Source: Oscheius onirici (taxonomy: Eukaryota > Nematoda > Chromadorea > Rhabditida > Rhabditidae). From it: 64,000 bases of DNA. The stretch covers positions 5,084,001 to 5,148,000 of the forward strand of contig OW051471.1 of NCBI GenBank assembly GCA_932521025.1, in the 5' to 3' direction. The notes below the pieces were generated by a model. That model was not told the DNA's origin and did not search any database. It saw nothing but the letters and a program-made list of their open reading frames with translations. A program made the position numbers and the translations under genes. Positions 43,452-55,329 of the stretch are shown here, piece by piece (the first letter of the stretch is position 1; each line of letters begins with the position of its first letter).

Positions 43452-46400
43452 TCAATGTGTGACCCAGATCGTCTTCTTTTGCTCGTGGTCGGTGTGAGAA
43501 ATTAGCTAAAAAGAATATTCTACCAAAAAAAAAGAGGTACCTGTTGACAGACGTGTTTCAATATACTTCTACTTGGTCCCTGTGAGCTGACTTGAATGAC
43601 AGTCGTCTGTAATCCCAGTTGTTCCAGTTCCTTGTCCACCAGAGCCGCTTTATCCATCAGTTCCTTGGCTGTCTTACTGCTTAGTTTCTCGCCTCCCAAG
43701 TCCTCTTTCAAGTCTTTGACCTCAAAATCAAATTTCAGAGTCTACACAGTCGACACTAACTTGTTTAGCTGACTTGAACTTTAGTCGTATGAGAATGGGA
43801 TAGACTCGTAGCTGGTGAAGTCTTTGAATGGCTGCGGGGGACAATTCAACAACACAATGTAGTCCTTGGTCGGCCACTGATGTTATCGCGGAGGCTGATA
43901 TCACATCGTACAGCCGTTCTCTCCTTTTTGCCTCTACTAACTCACAGCAATGCAACTGCCGTTCTACTTCCAGCGATTGAAGGGCTTTGCATTCGGGGAC
44001 TACCTAAAAACTGTCAGTTAGTCTGTTAGTTTGTGTTGTCAAACCTGGGCAAACTTGGTCGAATCGTCGAGAAGAGCCTGAATGAACGGAGCGAAAAGAG
44101 GTCCAAAGAGAACGAGAGGTCTCTTCTTCGAACTGCAGACACGATCCATTCGCTCGTAAATTGGTCGAGAAAGTAATGCTCTTGCTTTTCCCTTCTTCTT
44201 CTGTTCCAATACTTCCATCTGACTCGCAGACGGTATAATTCCATTCTCTCTCTGAGCTATATTGTCAGAAATAACTCTGGCACTGACCTGTCTCCCGTCG
44301 ATCATTCTCCAGGCTCTCCATCGCCCTCGTTGACCCATGAAAAGAGTCTTGTCCACGAAGACAATTTCTCCAGCCCGTATATCCAATTCATCCTTGTTTT
44401 CGCCATTTCTGTCAATAGTCGACCGAATATAGAAACTGTCTCCATCTGCTCCCAGTCGGAGTCTGTTCAGTCGATCTCCTCCATCTTCGACAAAGAGTTC
44501 AGCCATTTCCGAAAGACTCTCCAACAGAGCTTCTGTTGCTTCCTCCAGAGTGGCTCCTCTCACATTGAACCCGTCAATTTCCAGTATCAAATCTCCCTCT
44601 TGAAGATCTCCAGCCGAAACTTCTGCCAAAATACCAATGGCGTTCCCGCCACACAATTTGATTGCTTTTCGAGGGACAGACGTCCATCTTCGTGAAGAGG
44701 ATGCTACCAAAATAGCCACCTAAATGGAAGAGTTGTGATTCGACAAAAGTTTCACCTCATCTTGGCTGGCTCCAAACTGATTTAGAATTTTGGCAGCCGC
44801 ATCTTTGTCTGCCGACCTCATGTTGATTCCTCCAAACTCCAGAAGCCGATCTCCTCGTCTCACTACACCAGACGTTCTTCCTTGTACATTCGAAATGACC
44901 ACTCCGCCATTATGATTTTCCAGAACTAGTCCAAACTCGTTTCCCTCTCTGCTCAGATGGACACGTCTTACTTTATCCGATGCTTCGGACAGAAGTGTTC
45001 CCGATGGAGCTGAACAAGTTAAAAACAAAAAAAAAACTTCTCACAGTTGTTTGTGTAGTTATGATAAGTACTTGGACCTGGGATTGGCAGAGAGTTTGTC
45101 GAGGAGAGGAGAGAGCTCATAGACTCATCTCCTGGGTATGGAGGAGGCTGTGGCAGAGCAGGACTGAGATAGAAACAATTTGGATCGTTTCAGCGAAAAT
45201 AACCTGTAGCAAGAGCGGCGGTCATTGTAGTTTCTGGTGATTGGCGAGGTAATTGCTCGTCTTTCGTAGCTTGGTCTACGCAAAACACTCGTTCGAGGAG
45301 AGTAGGGAGCAGAGATTTCGGCCGATTGACGTGAATGTCTAGACGCAGCTGGAGACGTGGCAAAGACTGGAAAGACGGACGGACGATTGAATCTTCGTCT
45401 TGGGACGACTTCTTCTGGAACAGTCTTCGGCCAAGCACTGCTTGCCATCTCCGAATGAGAGTTCATCCTGAACAATCCAAAAAAGTTTTCTATATTATAA
45501 CTAAACTACCTCGGACTACTGCTCTTGTTGATAACATGCTCCAAATGTTCAGAGAATCTGGCTGTGTTGTCCAAAGAGCCTGGTGGCGCTCGAAGACTTC
45601 CATAACGAACCAACTGAGTCGGTTGAGGCGCGGGGATTCTCAATGATCCCTGTCGGAGAAAGGCTGCTTCCGGTGTGATGGTTGCAATCGAGGCCTTGGC
45701 TACCACAGGCCGCGGCTTGTCTGTGTTGTGTCGACCGAATAGCTAAGAAAGTATAAAAAGTAAATGGTTTTTGTTTCTCACCTTTGAAAAAAGTGTCCGT
45801 TGTTTGCCTTCTTTGATCTCGTTCCTCTTCTTCCCATCCAATACTCCCAGAACTAGAGATCCATTCGAATCTGAAAGAAAGTCTTTGCGAAAATAGTAGA
45901 AGAACCCACATTTGATCATGTGCTCTGCGTGTTTTGCATCATAAACAGGAGCATAGTTCACATGAACTACTCTGGCTCCTTCCGGAATCAACCCAGCAGC
46001 AGCTCCGCCACTCTCCACAGCGTTAACAAATACTCCATTTCCGAGCTCGAGTCCCAATTCTAAACATTTTGTTCCTAGAGAATAAACGATAAGACGAACC
46101 ATGGCCTCCAACAAAGGCGACCTCGTTGATTTTGTGATCGTTGGCTCTTCGTCGAATGACCATTTTCAAATGAAGACTATTTTTGAGAATGTCGATGACT
46201 GAGCGCTGGTCCATGTCCGTAACATCGATGTCATTGACCATTATGATATGGTCGAGTCTTCGAATGACTTGTTCTAGCGGGGAACCACTCAAAACATCTT
46301 TTACATAGACTGGACTGTGAACTGCGAACTGGTCGTTCCCTCGACCTCCACTCAGAACAATCCCAAGATTTGGTTTAGGGAAGGGCTAAAACTAGTTATT

Positions 46401-47256
46401 TTCTCTCCTGTGTCGGAAGGATACCAGCGAAATATCAATGGTTTGGGTATGCCAGACATCGACAATTGGTTCTCTCTCAGTTTCTGCTTCCAGAAGTCTC
46501 CGTTGTGCCTCATCGCGCTCGGCAGTTAAGAGTCTCAATTGTTCGCTGGTTCGAGTCAACTGATCGACAATCTCTCCTTGTCGTCTCGTAGCTGTCACTG
46601 ATTCTTCTGCACTCACTTGCATCTGCTTCCTTGAATGCTCCAGCTTTCTTTTCAAATCTTCCACTTCTACTGATTTCTATAACTTTCTATAATTAATTTA
46701 TTTTCAAATACTTACACTACGGGATGACAAATCTTCCACTGTTCTCGTAAGACTGCCGATTTTCTGTCTCAGCATGGAAACTTCCTCGGAAAGACGCTGG
46801 TTCTCTTCGAGAACATTCGAACGTTCGAACATCGTCTCCTCGTAGTCTCTCTGAACTTGTTCTAACTGACTCTTGATCCTGTTCCTCGACTCTTCCATTT
46901 CCAGTCGATACGCCACTGCTCTGTTCACATCCAATCTGATCGAATCGAGTTGTTCTTCCATCTGTTGAGTTCTAGCTGCCAGACTGTCTCTTTCCTGAAA
47001 TCAATATTTATTTATTTTCCGAACCAACACCGACCTGTATGGCTTGTCGTGCCTTTTCCATCCATACCTCTTCCGCCTTCACCATTTCTCGTTCCATTTC
47101 TTCCTGAACTGTCGTCTTCATCCGTTTTTTCTCCTCCCTTTCCGACTTCAGATTCTTTTCCAATTCCTTGATCTCTTCCTCCAGTTCCTCGACAGTTGTC
47201 CCACTGCTCTTGTTCAACGGTTCACTTGCTGTTCCTTCATCTTCCGACACCTCCAT
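43452..47256 (-). CDS. DLG5: DLG5-like MAGUK scaffold
   Basis: Cell-junction and polarity scaffold. Starts MEVSEDEGTASEPLNKSS one nt after cattacag. A long coiled coil follows (EELEEEIKELEKNLKSEREE to about 46390). Four PDZ-type modules come next: YVKDVLSGSPLEQVIRRLD, ELGNGVFVNAVESGGAA, REGNEFGLVLENHNGG and KLCGGNAIGILAEVSAGDL. Then an SH3 (GEIVFVDKTLFMGQRGRWRA) and a guanylate-kinase-like domain (KRPLVLFGPLFAPFIQALL), which lacks a GxxGxGK P-loop and is therefore not an active kinase. A last small exon gives ILKHVCQQLISHTDHEQKK, TIWVTH and stop at 43452. Coiled coil, four PDZ, SH3 and GK in this order is the DLG5 layout rather than DLG1-4, p55 or ZO. Confidence 0.88.
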
Positions 47257-48043
47257 TCTGTAATGAGAAATTAATGGAATTCCGTCCAAACATGAAAGAT
47301 TTCTACGATTCCAACGGGTAAACACTCGGAGATGTGTTCGTGTCGAGAGTCTGTTTGTACAGTCTCCCTTCAAAATGATAGACATTTTTGGAACACGGAA
47401 CAATCGACGAAAAAGAGAAACTGTTATCAAAGGGGCCCGAGTCAGAAATTGACGCGTCTTTCCTCGAAAACCGTGAAAATATTAAACAGACTGATCAAAT
47501 GGAGAGAAAGAGCAGTTGAATCAATTGAGAGAAACTGTTTGAACACTTGACTCGCTGCAAAGGAAGACACTCGCCGAGAAACGAAGGTCGTCTTTCAATT
47601 AACACCGATTCGCATTGATTGTCGACCGATACCAATTTCGATTCTTTCGAGAAGGAGAGGAAAGGACACGACTTTTCGGAAGTGGATTTTTATCGTAGAA
47701 AGTACGTGTTTTGATTGCAAATAGTCGACACTTTTCTGAAGTGTTGAGAGATACAAGTAAGAATCGTGGTATTGTGTTGCCGCCAAGAGCGCCCAGCCGG
47801 CTGACCCGACTGTTTGTCGGTCTCTCTCGTCTCTCGCTCCCGTCCGTACTCACTAGACTGTACGTTCACCGTTCGGAGGTCACCTGCAGTGTAGATACAT
47901 CCCCACGTTCAATTCAATTCGAATAAATAATTTTTTTTTCAAAAAGCCCCTGGTAAACCGGTAAACATAGGGTAACGGGAGAATAGAAGCAGGGAAATCC
48001 AATGGTAACAATAGCTTAGAATATGATGAAGCTGTAAATGGAT
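47257..48043. promoter_or_regulatory. Intergenic region upstream of DLG5
   Basis: 787 bp between the DLG5 start and the SerRS stop. No coding frame with support and no recognised repeat. Confidence 0.45.
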
Positions 48044-49890
48044 TCAGTGGTCGCCTTTCTTCTTTGTCTCCTCGTCAATAGGAGCTGGCTTGACGAATGG
48101 AATCAGTTTGCGGTATTTCTCCGGCATGAAAGGTTGTAGAGCCTAAAGCAAGGATAGCTGAAGAAATTAAGCTTTTCGCACCTCCGGGACGACGACGCCT
48201 TCTTCAGTCTGATTGTTTTCCAAAATGGCACACAAGACGCGGGTAGTTGCGCACATTGTGGCGTTGAGCATGTGAACATAGGAAACCTGGTGGTGATTTG
48301 TGAAAGACAGGAAAGTGAATATACCTCTCCGTCGAGCTTCTTGGCTTGTCCGTAACGAACGCGGAGTCTCCTTGCCTGATAATCGAGACAATTTGAGCAG
48401 GAGACAAGCTCTCTGAAGGCGTTTGATCCGGGAAACCAGGCCTCGAGGTCAAGTTTCTTGGAAGCGGCGTTGTTCAATTCGGCAGAAACGATACACACAA
48501 CGCGATAAGGGATTTGAAGCAGCTGGTAATACTCTTCGGCATTTCCAATCATCTGAAATTTATTCCGAAAACTAAATTACCAAATAGTAATTACCTCGTC
48601 AAACATTTTCCAGGACTCGTCATCGTGCGGTGAAGTTAGAACGAACTGTTCAACTTTTTCGAATTGGTGAACTCTGAAAAAGTTTCTATATTAAGTATAA
48701 AATAAAATACCTGAAGATTCCACGAGTATCACGGCCATGACTGCCAACCTCTTGTCGGAAACATGTGGAGAAACCGGCGTACTTGATGGGAAGTTCAGCT
48801 TCCTGTAAACGAAATTAAACTAAGCCAAAACAAAACTGTTACCTTAATTCCTTCATTCCTATGGAAAGCAGCAATCGGCTGTTCAGAGGTGGCAATGAGA
48901 TACTTTTCGTCGACGGAGCTGTCTCCAAGAACTTCGGATCCTTTGCTGCTTACTTTGTAAAGTTCTTCGTCAAATTGGCTCAGCTGGGCTACCTCTTGCA
49001 TAACCTCCTTCCGCATGAAAAATGGAGTATAAAGAGGAGTGTATCCCTTTGATCCTAGTCTGAAACTTTGATACAGGCAATAAACAGACACTCTACCGTT
49101 GAAGAGCTAGATTGATAACCGCTTGTTCCAAGAAAACGAGCGGACCCTTGAGGAAATAGCCTCTTCCGCCAGCTACGACAGTTCCACGATCACTATCGAA
49201 TCCATCAACCATAACAACGAGATCGACCTGGTAACTTGGCTAGTTAAAAAGGAAAAGGCGATAACTTACATGTGAATACTTCTTATCAGCCTGGATATCT
49301 CCAAAGGTTCTTTCCGTTCTATTGTTGTCTTCATTGTCCGATACGACGACGGAATCGTGAACAAGATTTCCAATCAAACCTCGAGCATTGTCACGCTCAG
49401 TCTCGAGTTTCTCCATGGATTTCTGCGTCTCAGCTGACTTCTCGTCGATTAGAGTCTTTAGCCGCTTGATTTGAACAACGGTGAGAGGCTAAAACAAGAT
49501 GAGAGGAGTGTTTCAATACGTACCCGTAGATCATCAATTTTGAAGGAGGCCAACTTCGCAACAATGTCGTTGGAGACACTATCATCGTTTCCTTGGGCTT
49601 CTTTTTTCTTCATTTTCTCTCCAATAGCCTTGGCGATAACATTTTTCTGCTTATTCAGCTCATCCACGAGAAAACGTTCTAAATAAGCTAGAATTAGAAA
49701 AATAACTCTTCTCGCCTTTTCGCCATTGAACATCAAGCTCAATTACCTTGTCGACGAGTCTAACATCTTTGTAGCGTTTTCGCTGAGAGTCGCGGATCAA
49801 CTCTGGATTGCCGCCTAAAAATACGATGAAAAAAAGATAACAACGAAGTTTACCTTTTTCCTCACGAAACAAATTGATATCCAAAACCAT
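48044..49890 (-). CDS. SARS1: Cytosolic seryl-tRNA synthetase
   Basis: Charges tRNA-Ser (and tRNA-Sec) with serine. Starts [13 protein letters not shown] at 49890, about 20 nt after an acttttag acceptor, as in human SerRS. The N-terminal helical hairpin for tRNA binding ([20 protein letters not shown]) is followed by [18 protein letters not shown] and [17 protein letters not shown]. The class II core is [20 protein letters not shown] (motif 1 region), [18 protein letters not shown], then motif 2 in [16 protein letters not shown] and [12 protein letters not shown]. Later come [40 protein letters not shown] and motif 3 region [20 protein letters not shown]. The end ETKKKGDH and TGA at 48044-48046 give a shorter C-terminal tail than the vertebrate enzyme. 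Small introns throughout. Confidence 0.98.
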
Positions 49891-50484
49891 GCTGGCTGGA
49901 GATTTATCCTAAAAGTTAACAATGAATCTAAGCAAAACATAAGGTTCATATTGCAAAGAGTCATATTGCATCAGCTTGGGAAAAAAAACTTGAAATTTGC
50001 TTGAAAGGGTGATTTTGTCCTCTAGTTGGTTTCAGTATGTTTTTTGGTTGATTGGGATACACACTCGGGAAAAAGCAGCAGAAATAGTGATTGACAGGTC
50101 AAGCAAAATGACCAAACAAAAAAAAAGTAAAAAATACGCAAAAGTGTTATGTTTGCAGTCCCCGCATTTTCACTCGCACGTCAGAGACATTTTCCATCGG
50201 ACGGCGACGAAAGTTTCTAAGAAAGAGAAAAACTGGAGAAAGAATTGGATAATAATGTCGGTGTTCCTCAACCAGAGACTGATGCTCCTTCTGAACGACT
50301 TGAACCTTTTTCTCGTCAAATACATGAACATTGACGCAGACGCAACTAGCACTTTGTGTGTAACCACTAGACAAAAATCCAGGCAATTTCATTCATCGCA
50401 AACCGAAATAAGCCAAAAAAAAAATGCCTTAAAAACCCATGGTTGCAAATTTCATGGCTGTCTCGCAGTAAAAACGGGACAGCC
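49891..50484. other. Intergenic between SerRS and MULE copy 2
   Basis: Upstream of SerRS, probably with its promoter. A plus-strand frame (49997-50554) runs on into the MULE terminal repeat and has no family motif, so it is not called a gene. Confidence 0.5.
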
Positions 50485-50690
50485 CCAAAATCCGGAAAAC
50501 CACTTTGTGCGTAACCATTTTGAAAACGTCCCACTTTGGCGCCATCCATTTTGAGCGCGGCCAGTTTGAACGTCGCCATTCTGGAGGTGCGACATTTTGC
50601 ACGACGTTTTTACGTAATCACGTATTTTCTATTCCGCAATTACCGTTTCCCAAAAATCATAGTACTTGCTAATTTTTCACTTTATTGCTT
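50485..50690. repeat. Terminal inverted repeat of MULE copy 2 (left end)
   Basis: Reverse-complement match to 1985-2188: gggacagcccc at the outer end, gagcgcggccagtttgaacg, acgtaatcacgta, attccgcaattaccgtttcc, ending ttttcac toward the transposase. Outside this end the two loci differ, which marks the element boundary. Confidence 0.75.
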
Positions 50691-50887
50691 TTTTCGTGTT
50701 ATTTTCTAGTGCATAAAATATCGGAGACGTGAAACATGCTGTAATAAGCAGTTTTTGTCGCTTTTCGACCCTATAGGGTAAGAAAACGTAGCATTTGAAC
50801 ACTGTCTTGCCTTCAACAAGAGTTTAGAGAAAATAACAACTATTTTGAGTAAAAAAAAGTTTATCTAGTCAATGCGTTAGTACATTG

Positions 50888-52090
50888 TTAGCAAAGAGAT
50901 TCGAAAATAAGCGCTATTTCATCTACATCGGCTAGTGTAGGTGCTCTGCCAGCGATCTTTCGAGCTTCAATGGCAGCGGAAAAACGTTTATCCTTTAGGA
51001 GCGATGTCGTTTTGAGACTTTCTTTGACCTAAGGACCGATTTTATATGGGAAAGTAAATGCTAACCTTTTCATTTGGAAATTGGCGTAGCAGTGAAGCCA
51101 ATCGTTGAGTTGAGTATCTTCTTTTTGCAATCACTGAATGAGCAGGGAAAGGCGAGCTTTTTGTAGTCCATTTGAATGATAGAGGATCGACTGAAAACGG
51201 TAATGTAAAAACGTACTTTTAGCGGCTTATGCCAGGCTTCTACTACATTGTTTGTCCTTGGTAGTCCTTCTTCAACTTTTTCCACGCAACTCCATTGCAG
51301 TGGGTGGAATCTTGGTCCTGAAGTTAGGTGTCCTACTACGTAATTCTTCTCGATGTAGCTGAAAAAATCTGTAAACATGCTTTACAGACAGAAAAAAGAA
51401 CTTACTTAATAAGTGCGGAGATCGGTATCCTATCATTTCGCGCTTGATACTGCAGTAAACATCTCGAATTTCGTTGGCACTAAAAAAGGGAAGCGAACGT
51501 ATCCTTAGCCAAAAGCGATACAGGGACCTGCCCTATAAAAAATATGTAGAAAATAGTTAATGTTCTAACCTGGCTTTATAGCTTGTCTGGTTTCCGATTC
51601 TCGCTCGAGAAAATTCTTCCAGCATCTGATTAGATGAAAGAGGCAGAAATTATACGGAGAAAGTGGAAATTTTGTAGAAAAGCGTTTTTTATACCTGTGT
51701 CTAGGTCTACAATTACACCGTTTTAGAAATACATACCTGTCATAATTGTGGTTGGGATGTATCCAGAGAGTTCTTTCGTGGAGAACAGCGCATCCAAAAG
51801 TTTCTCGTACCCTGCTTGTTGCTTAGAGTCTAGTAAAGCGAAACATAATGGTCGAATGAGATTTGGAGCCACCTGAAATGATTCGCTGCGTTACAAAGCC
51901 AGAAAATGACATACGTAACCATGAACTGTTACGAGTTGTACATACGGCTTCGGCACGACGGTGAAAGTTTCATCTAACAGTATCGTCTCGCTCTCTCGCA
52001 GTAATTGGAGAGCATCATCACTGGCAAATACAGTGAAGTACTTGTCTTTCGAATCGTGGTTATATATGAGAAAACGCTTTCCTTCTCAAC
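50888..52090 (-). pseudogene. MULE transposase copy 2, C-terminal part
   Basis: Homologous to copy 1 from the first catalytic Asp region onward. On the minus strand it reads EGKRFLIYNHDSKDKYFTVF, then LLDETFTVVPKPYVQLVTVH (catalytic Asp kept), RTNNVVEAWHKPLK near 51240, and the C-terminus APTLADVDEIALIFESLC with the stop at 50888, equivalent to copy 1. Upstream of the EG the homology breaks off at a LINE insertion, and an in-frame stop lies at the break. The missing N-terminal part lies beyond the nested inserts at 59130-59617. Confidence 0.85.
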
Positions 52091-52354
52091 CAATTGCCCT
52101 TATTTTTTACAATCCGTGCGCTTGCTCTTCAAGTTGCTCTACCTGGTAGACCTACAAAAAAAACAAAACAAAAATGGAATTGCTTAGGCCGAGTTGACAG
52201 ATACACCTTTATTATTTTGTTGCTGATAAATTGAATAAAAATTGAGAGATTTTCTATTTATTATACAGAGTTTATTTGCCCTTGTTTTTCAATTGCCCTT
52301 ATTTTTCACAATCCGTGCGCTTGCTCTTCAAGTCGCTCTACCTGGTAGACCTAC
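52091..52354. repeat. 65-bp direct repeat at the 5' end of LINE copy 1
   Basis: The segment 52091-52155 (beginning caattgcccttatttt, ending acctggtagacctac) recurs at 52290-52354 with two or three mismatches, 199 bp later. It lies directly between the broken MULE and the LINE endonuclease frame, so it is best read as repeated 5' sequence of the LINE, though a leftover of insertion is possible. Confidence 0.7.
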
Positions 52355-55310
52355 TGCCGATTGTGGAAAAGAAGGGGATTCCGGTCCCAGCACTGCGACA
52401 CAGAGGGACCGACATGTCAACACCCGCGGTTTGAGGCCTGCTCAACGTCTGTCAGCTCAACTGCCAATTCATTCACTCGAAGAAGCGCTACTCAAGATAT
52501 CCTTCGACGTCGTTGGCCTGAGCGAGACCTGGAAGTTTGGAAGTGGTCAAGAGCTGCTGAGGAAGTCTGGATGCCATCTACTCTACAGTGGTGGCCAGTA
52601 CAACCGACGCGGCGTCGGCTTCATTGTTGCTCCGCATCTCGTCCCCAATATTCATCGCTTCACACCGATAGACGACAGATGCTACACTCTGGAGCTGAGA
52701 GGGCCGGATTGGAGTCTTCTCCTAGTCATGGGCTACGCACCCACAGGAGACGCCGATGACGCCGACTACGACCGCTTCCTGAGCAAGATCCAAAGAGCTG
52801 CGTACAACTCGACAGGTGGATCCTTATGGAAACAGGGGCTCCCAGTCGGGGCCAATGGTGTGAGTAAGGGTCAGGGCGCTGGAATCATGAGCCAGTCGAA
52901 CTTTCCCAAAAAGCACCAGCGGTGTACAATAGTGCTCGAAGATTGGAATGCCTCGGTAGGAAAGCGAATCCATCCACACGAACCTTCGATCGGAGCTTAC
53001 GGCTACGGCACCAGAAACCGTCGAGGAGACCAGCTTGTCTCTTTTTGTCAACAACACGGTTGGGACGTCGCCAGTACTTTCCAAAAGCAACGATCTGGTA
53101 GAAAGTGGACCTGGAGATCGCCGAACGGAACCACTCTCAAGGAATACGACCTGTTCCTCGTCAGAAGGACTAACATCGTACGGAACGTTCACGTCATCAA
53201 CCAGTTCAACTTTCGCAGTGATCATCGTCTTGTCCGCCTCATGCTCGACCTACAGACTAAGTTTCCAAGCCGTAGAGCACAGACGACACAGAAGAAGATG
53301 AACTGGCCGCTGTTCCGTCATGCAATCCAGGAGAGAAGAGAAGCAATGGAGGATCCCGATCCAGCTGCGCAGTACTGAGGCATTCGTGAAGTCTTCGCTG
53401 AGGCCCGTGCTGTTGCTACTGAAGGGATCCCAAGAGCAGAAAGGCTCTCCGCCAACACTAGAGTCCTTTTCGATCAACGACGAGCTTTACTGGCCAAGGA
53501 TGATGCTCTTTCGAGAATCCAACTGGTCCAGACGAACAAGTTGCTGCGCTCTACAATTGCTTCGGATATTGATAACCTTCTTACCCGTTATCGTCAGACG
53601 CTTGCATCAAAGAGGCTCTTCGAGGATATATCGACTCCTGCGATCGGTCAACTCTAAAGGAAAGACGGCTCTCGAACTGTCAGCTCCCAATATGTGCGAG
53701 ATCGAGTCAAGGAATTCTTTGATGAGTTGTACCAGCAAACGGTGAATGTGGTTCCGTCAGTGAAGCCACCTCTGGAGGAAGTGCCACCAGTTCTCGAGGA
53801 AGAAGTATGGAAGCAGCTGCGCAGGATGAAGATGAGGGCAGCTCCGGGCCATGACTCCATAACGACGATGCAGCTCCGAGTCGCGGAAGCTGAGATGGTG
53901 CCTCTTCTAGCACGTCTCTCGGATGCTTCAACACCATATGGTTCCTCCCGGATTCGGAGATTCGATCACTACGCTCATCCCGAAGAAAGGAGACCATACC
54001 AAACTGACCAACTTCTGCCCAATCTCCGTATTACCAGCCCCATACAAGCTGCTCACGCGAGTTATGTTGGCCAGGATGCATCGAAATTTGGAGTTCAACC
54101 AGCCAGTCGAACAGGCCGGATTTCGTCGAACCTACTCCACAGTGGAACACCTTCATACCATCAAGCAGCTGATCGACAAGGCCTACGGTTATCGGAATCA
54201 TCTGTATCTAGTGTTTGTCGATTTCCGGAAAGCCTACGACACCATCGAGTGGGACGCCGTGTGGAACTCTCTCTAACAACACGGAGCGGACCAACTCTAC
54301 GTCGAGATGCTGCGGAAGGTCTACACGCAAGCTGGCTGCAAAATCAAGGTGCACGAAGATCTAGTGGATGTTGACATCAAGCGCGGAGTCCGCCAAGGCT
54401 GTGTGCTCTCTCCACTTCTCTTCAACGCTGTGCTGGAGGACATCTTTCGTCGACTCAACCGGGGACGACCTCGGTTTCAACATCAACGGCCGTAAGCTGA
54501 ATCATCTTCGCTACGCCGATGACGTCGTTCTTGTCGGAAAGAGTCTGAGAGCTGTACAGCGGATGGTAACCGAATTGGAACAAGTAAGCTGTAGCATTGG
54601 ATTGGAAGTCAACCTTCGCAAGACAGTTGCGATGACCAATACCTACGAGGGAGATCTGCGTCTGTCTGGACAGACAATCCAGTTTGTCCAGTATTTCACC
54701 TATCTTGGATGTTCGGTAACCTGCACCTCAGAGAGCCAGGAGTTGTCTCGAAGGATCGGAGCTTCGTGGGGAGCTTTCAATCGTCACCGTCTCTTCCTTA
54801 CCAAGAGGACCGTGCCGATGAAGATGAAGCGCAAAGTTTACCTGACCTGTATCGTCCCAAGTCTTCTGTACGGCTGCGAACTCTGGAGCCTTCGAATCGA
54901 TGAGCTGAGGAAACTAGCAGCAGTGCAGCGACGACAGGAAAGAGCAATGCTGGGCTTCACTCTTCTCGACCGTAGAAGGAATGAGGACGTGAGGAGAATG
55001 ACTGCTCTCCCAGACATCCTAGACTTGCCTTGGAGAAGGAAGCTCAACTGGGCGAGACGACTGGCAGAAATGGATGGTATGCGATGGTCGAAAGCGACGA
55101 CGGAATGGGCTCCTCTGGATCAGCGGCGAGTCGTCGGAAGGCCATACATGAGATGGGCAGACGATCTGAAGAAGGCCTCCGAGAGGATCGGGAGAATCTC
55201 GACGACGTGGATGCCACAGGCAAGAGAGGAGGGCGAAGAGTGGATTTGAGCCATGGGAGCGGCAAGGGACCCCATCTAGGAACCCCCTTGATACCGTCAA
55301 TAAAAATGTA
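52355..55310 (+). pseudogene. RTE-type LINE, copy 1 (degenerate)
   Basis: Non-LTR retrotransposon with an AP endonuclease and reverse transcriptase. Endonuclease motifs include FDVVGLSETWKFGSG, VMGYAPTGD, VLEDWNASVGKR and FRSDHRLVRL (to 53378). The RT domain shows LYLVFVDFRKAYDTIEWD, GVRQGCVLSPLLFNAV and LRYADDVVLVGKS. The RTE-like C-terminus is RPYMRWADDLKKAS. The reading frame is broken by stops (TGA at about 53376; one before RKDGSR near 53656; one after DAVWNSL) and frameshifts near 53920 and 54470, so it is dead. It sits inside MULE copy 2 and meets LINE copy 2 tail to tail at about 55320. Confidence 0.88.
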
Positions 55311-55329
55311 AAATGTTCTCAACCAAATT

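Noticed and set aside
49997-50554. 185-codon plus-strand frame
   Set aside because: Runs into the MULE terminal repeat, has no family motif and no splice support.
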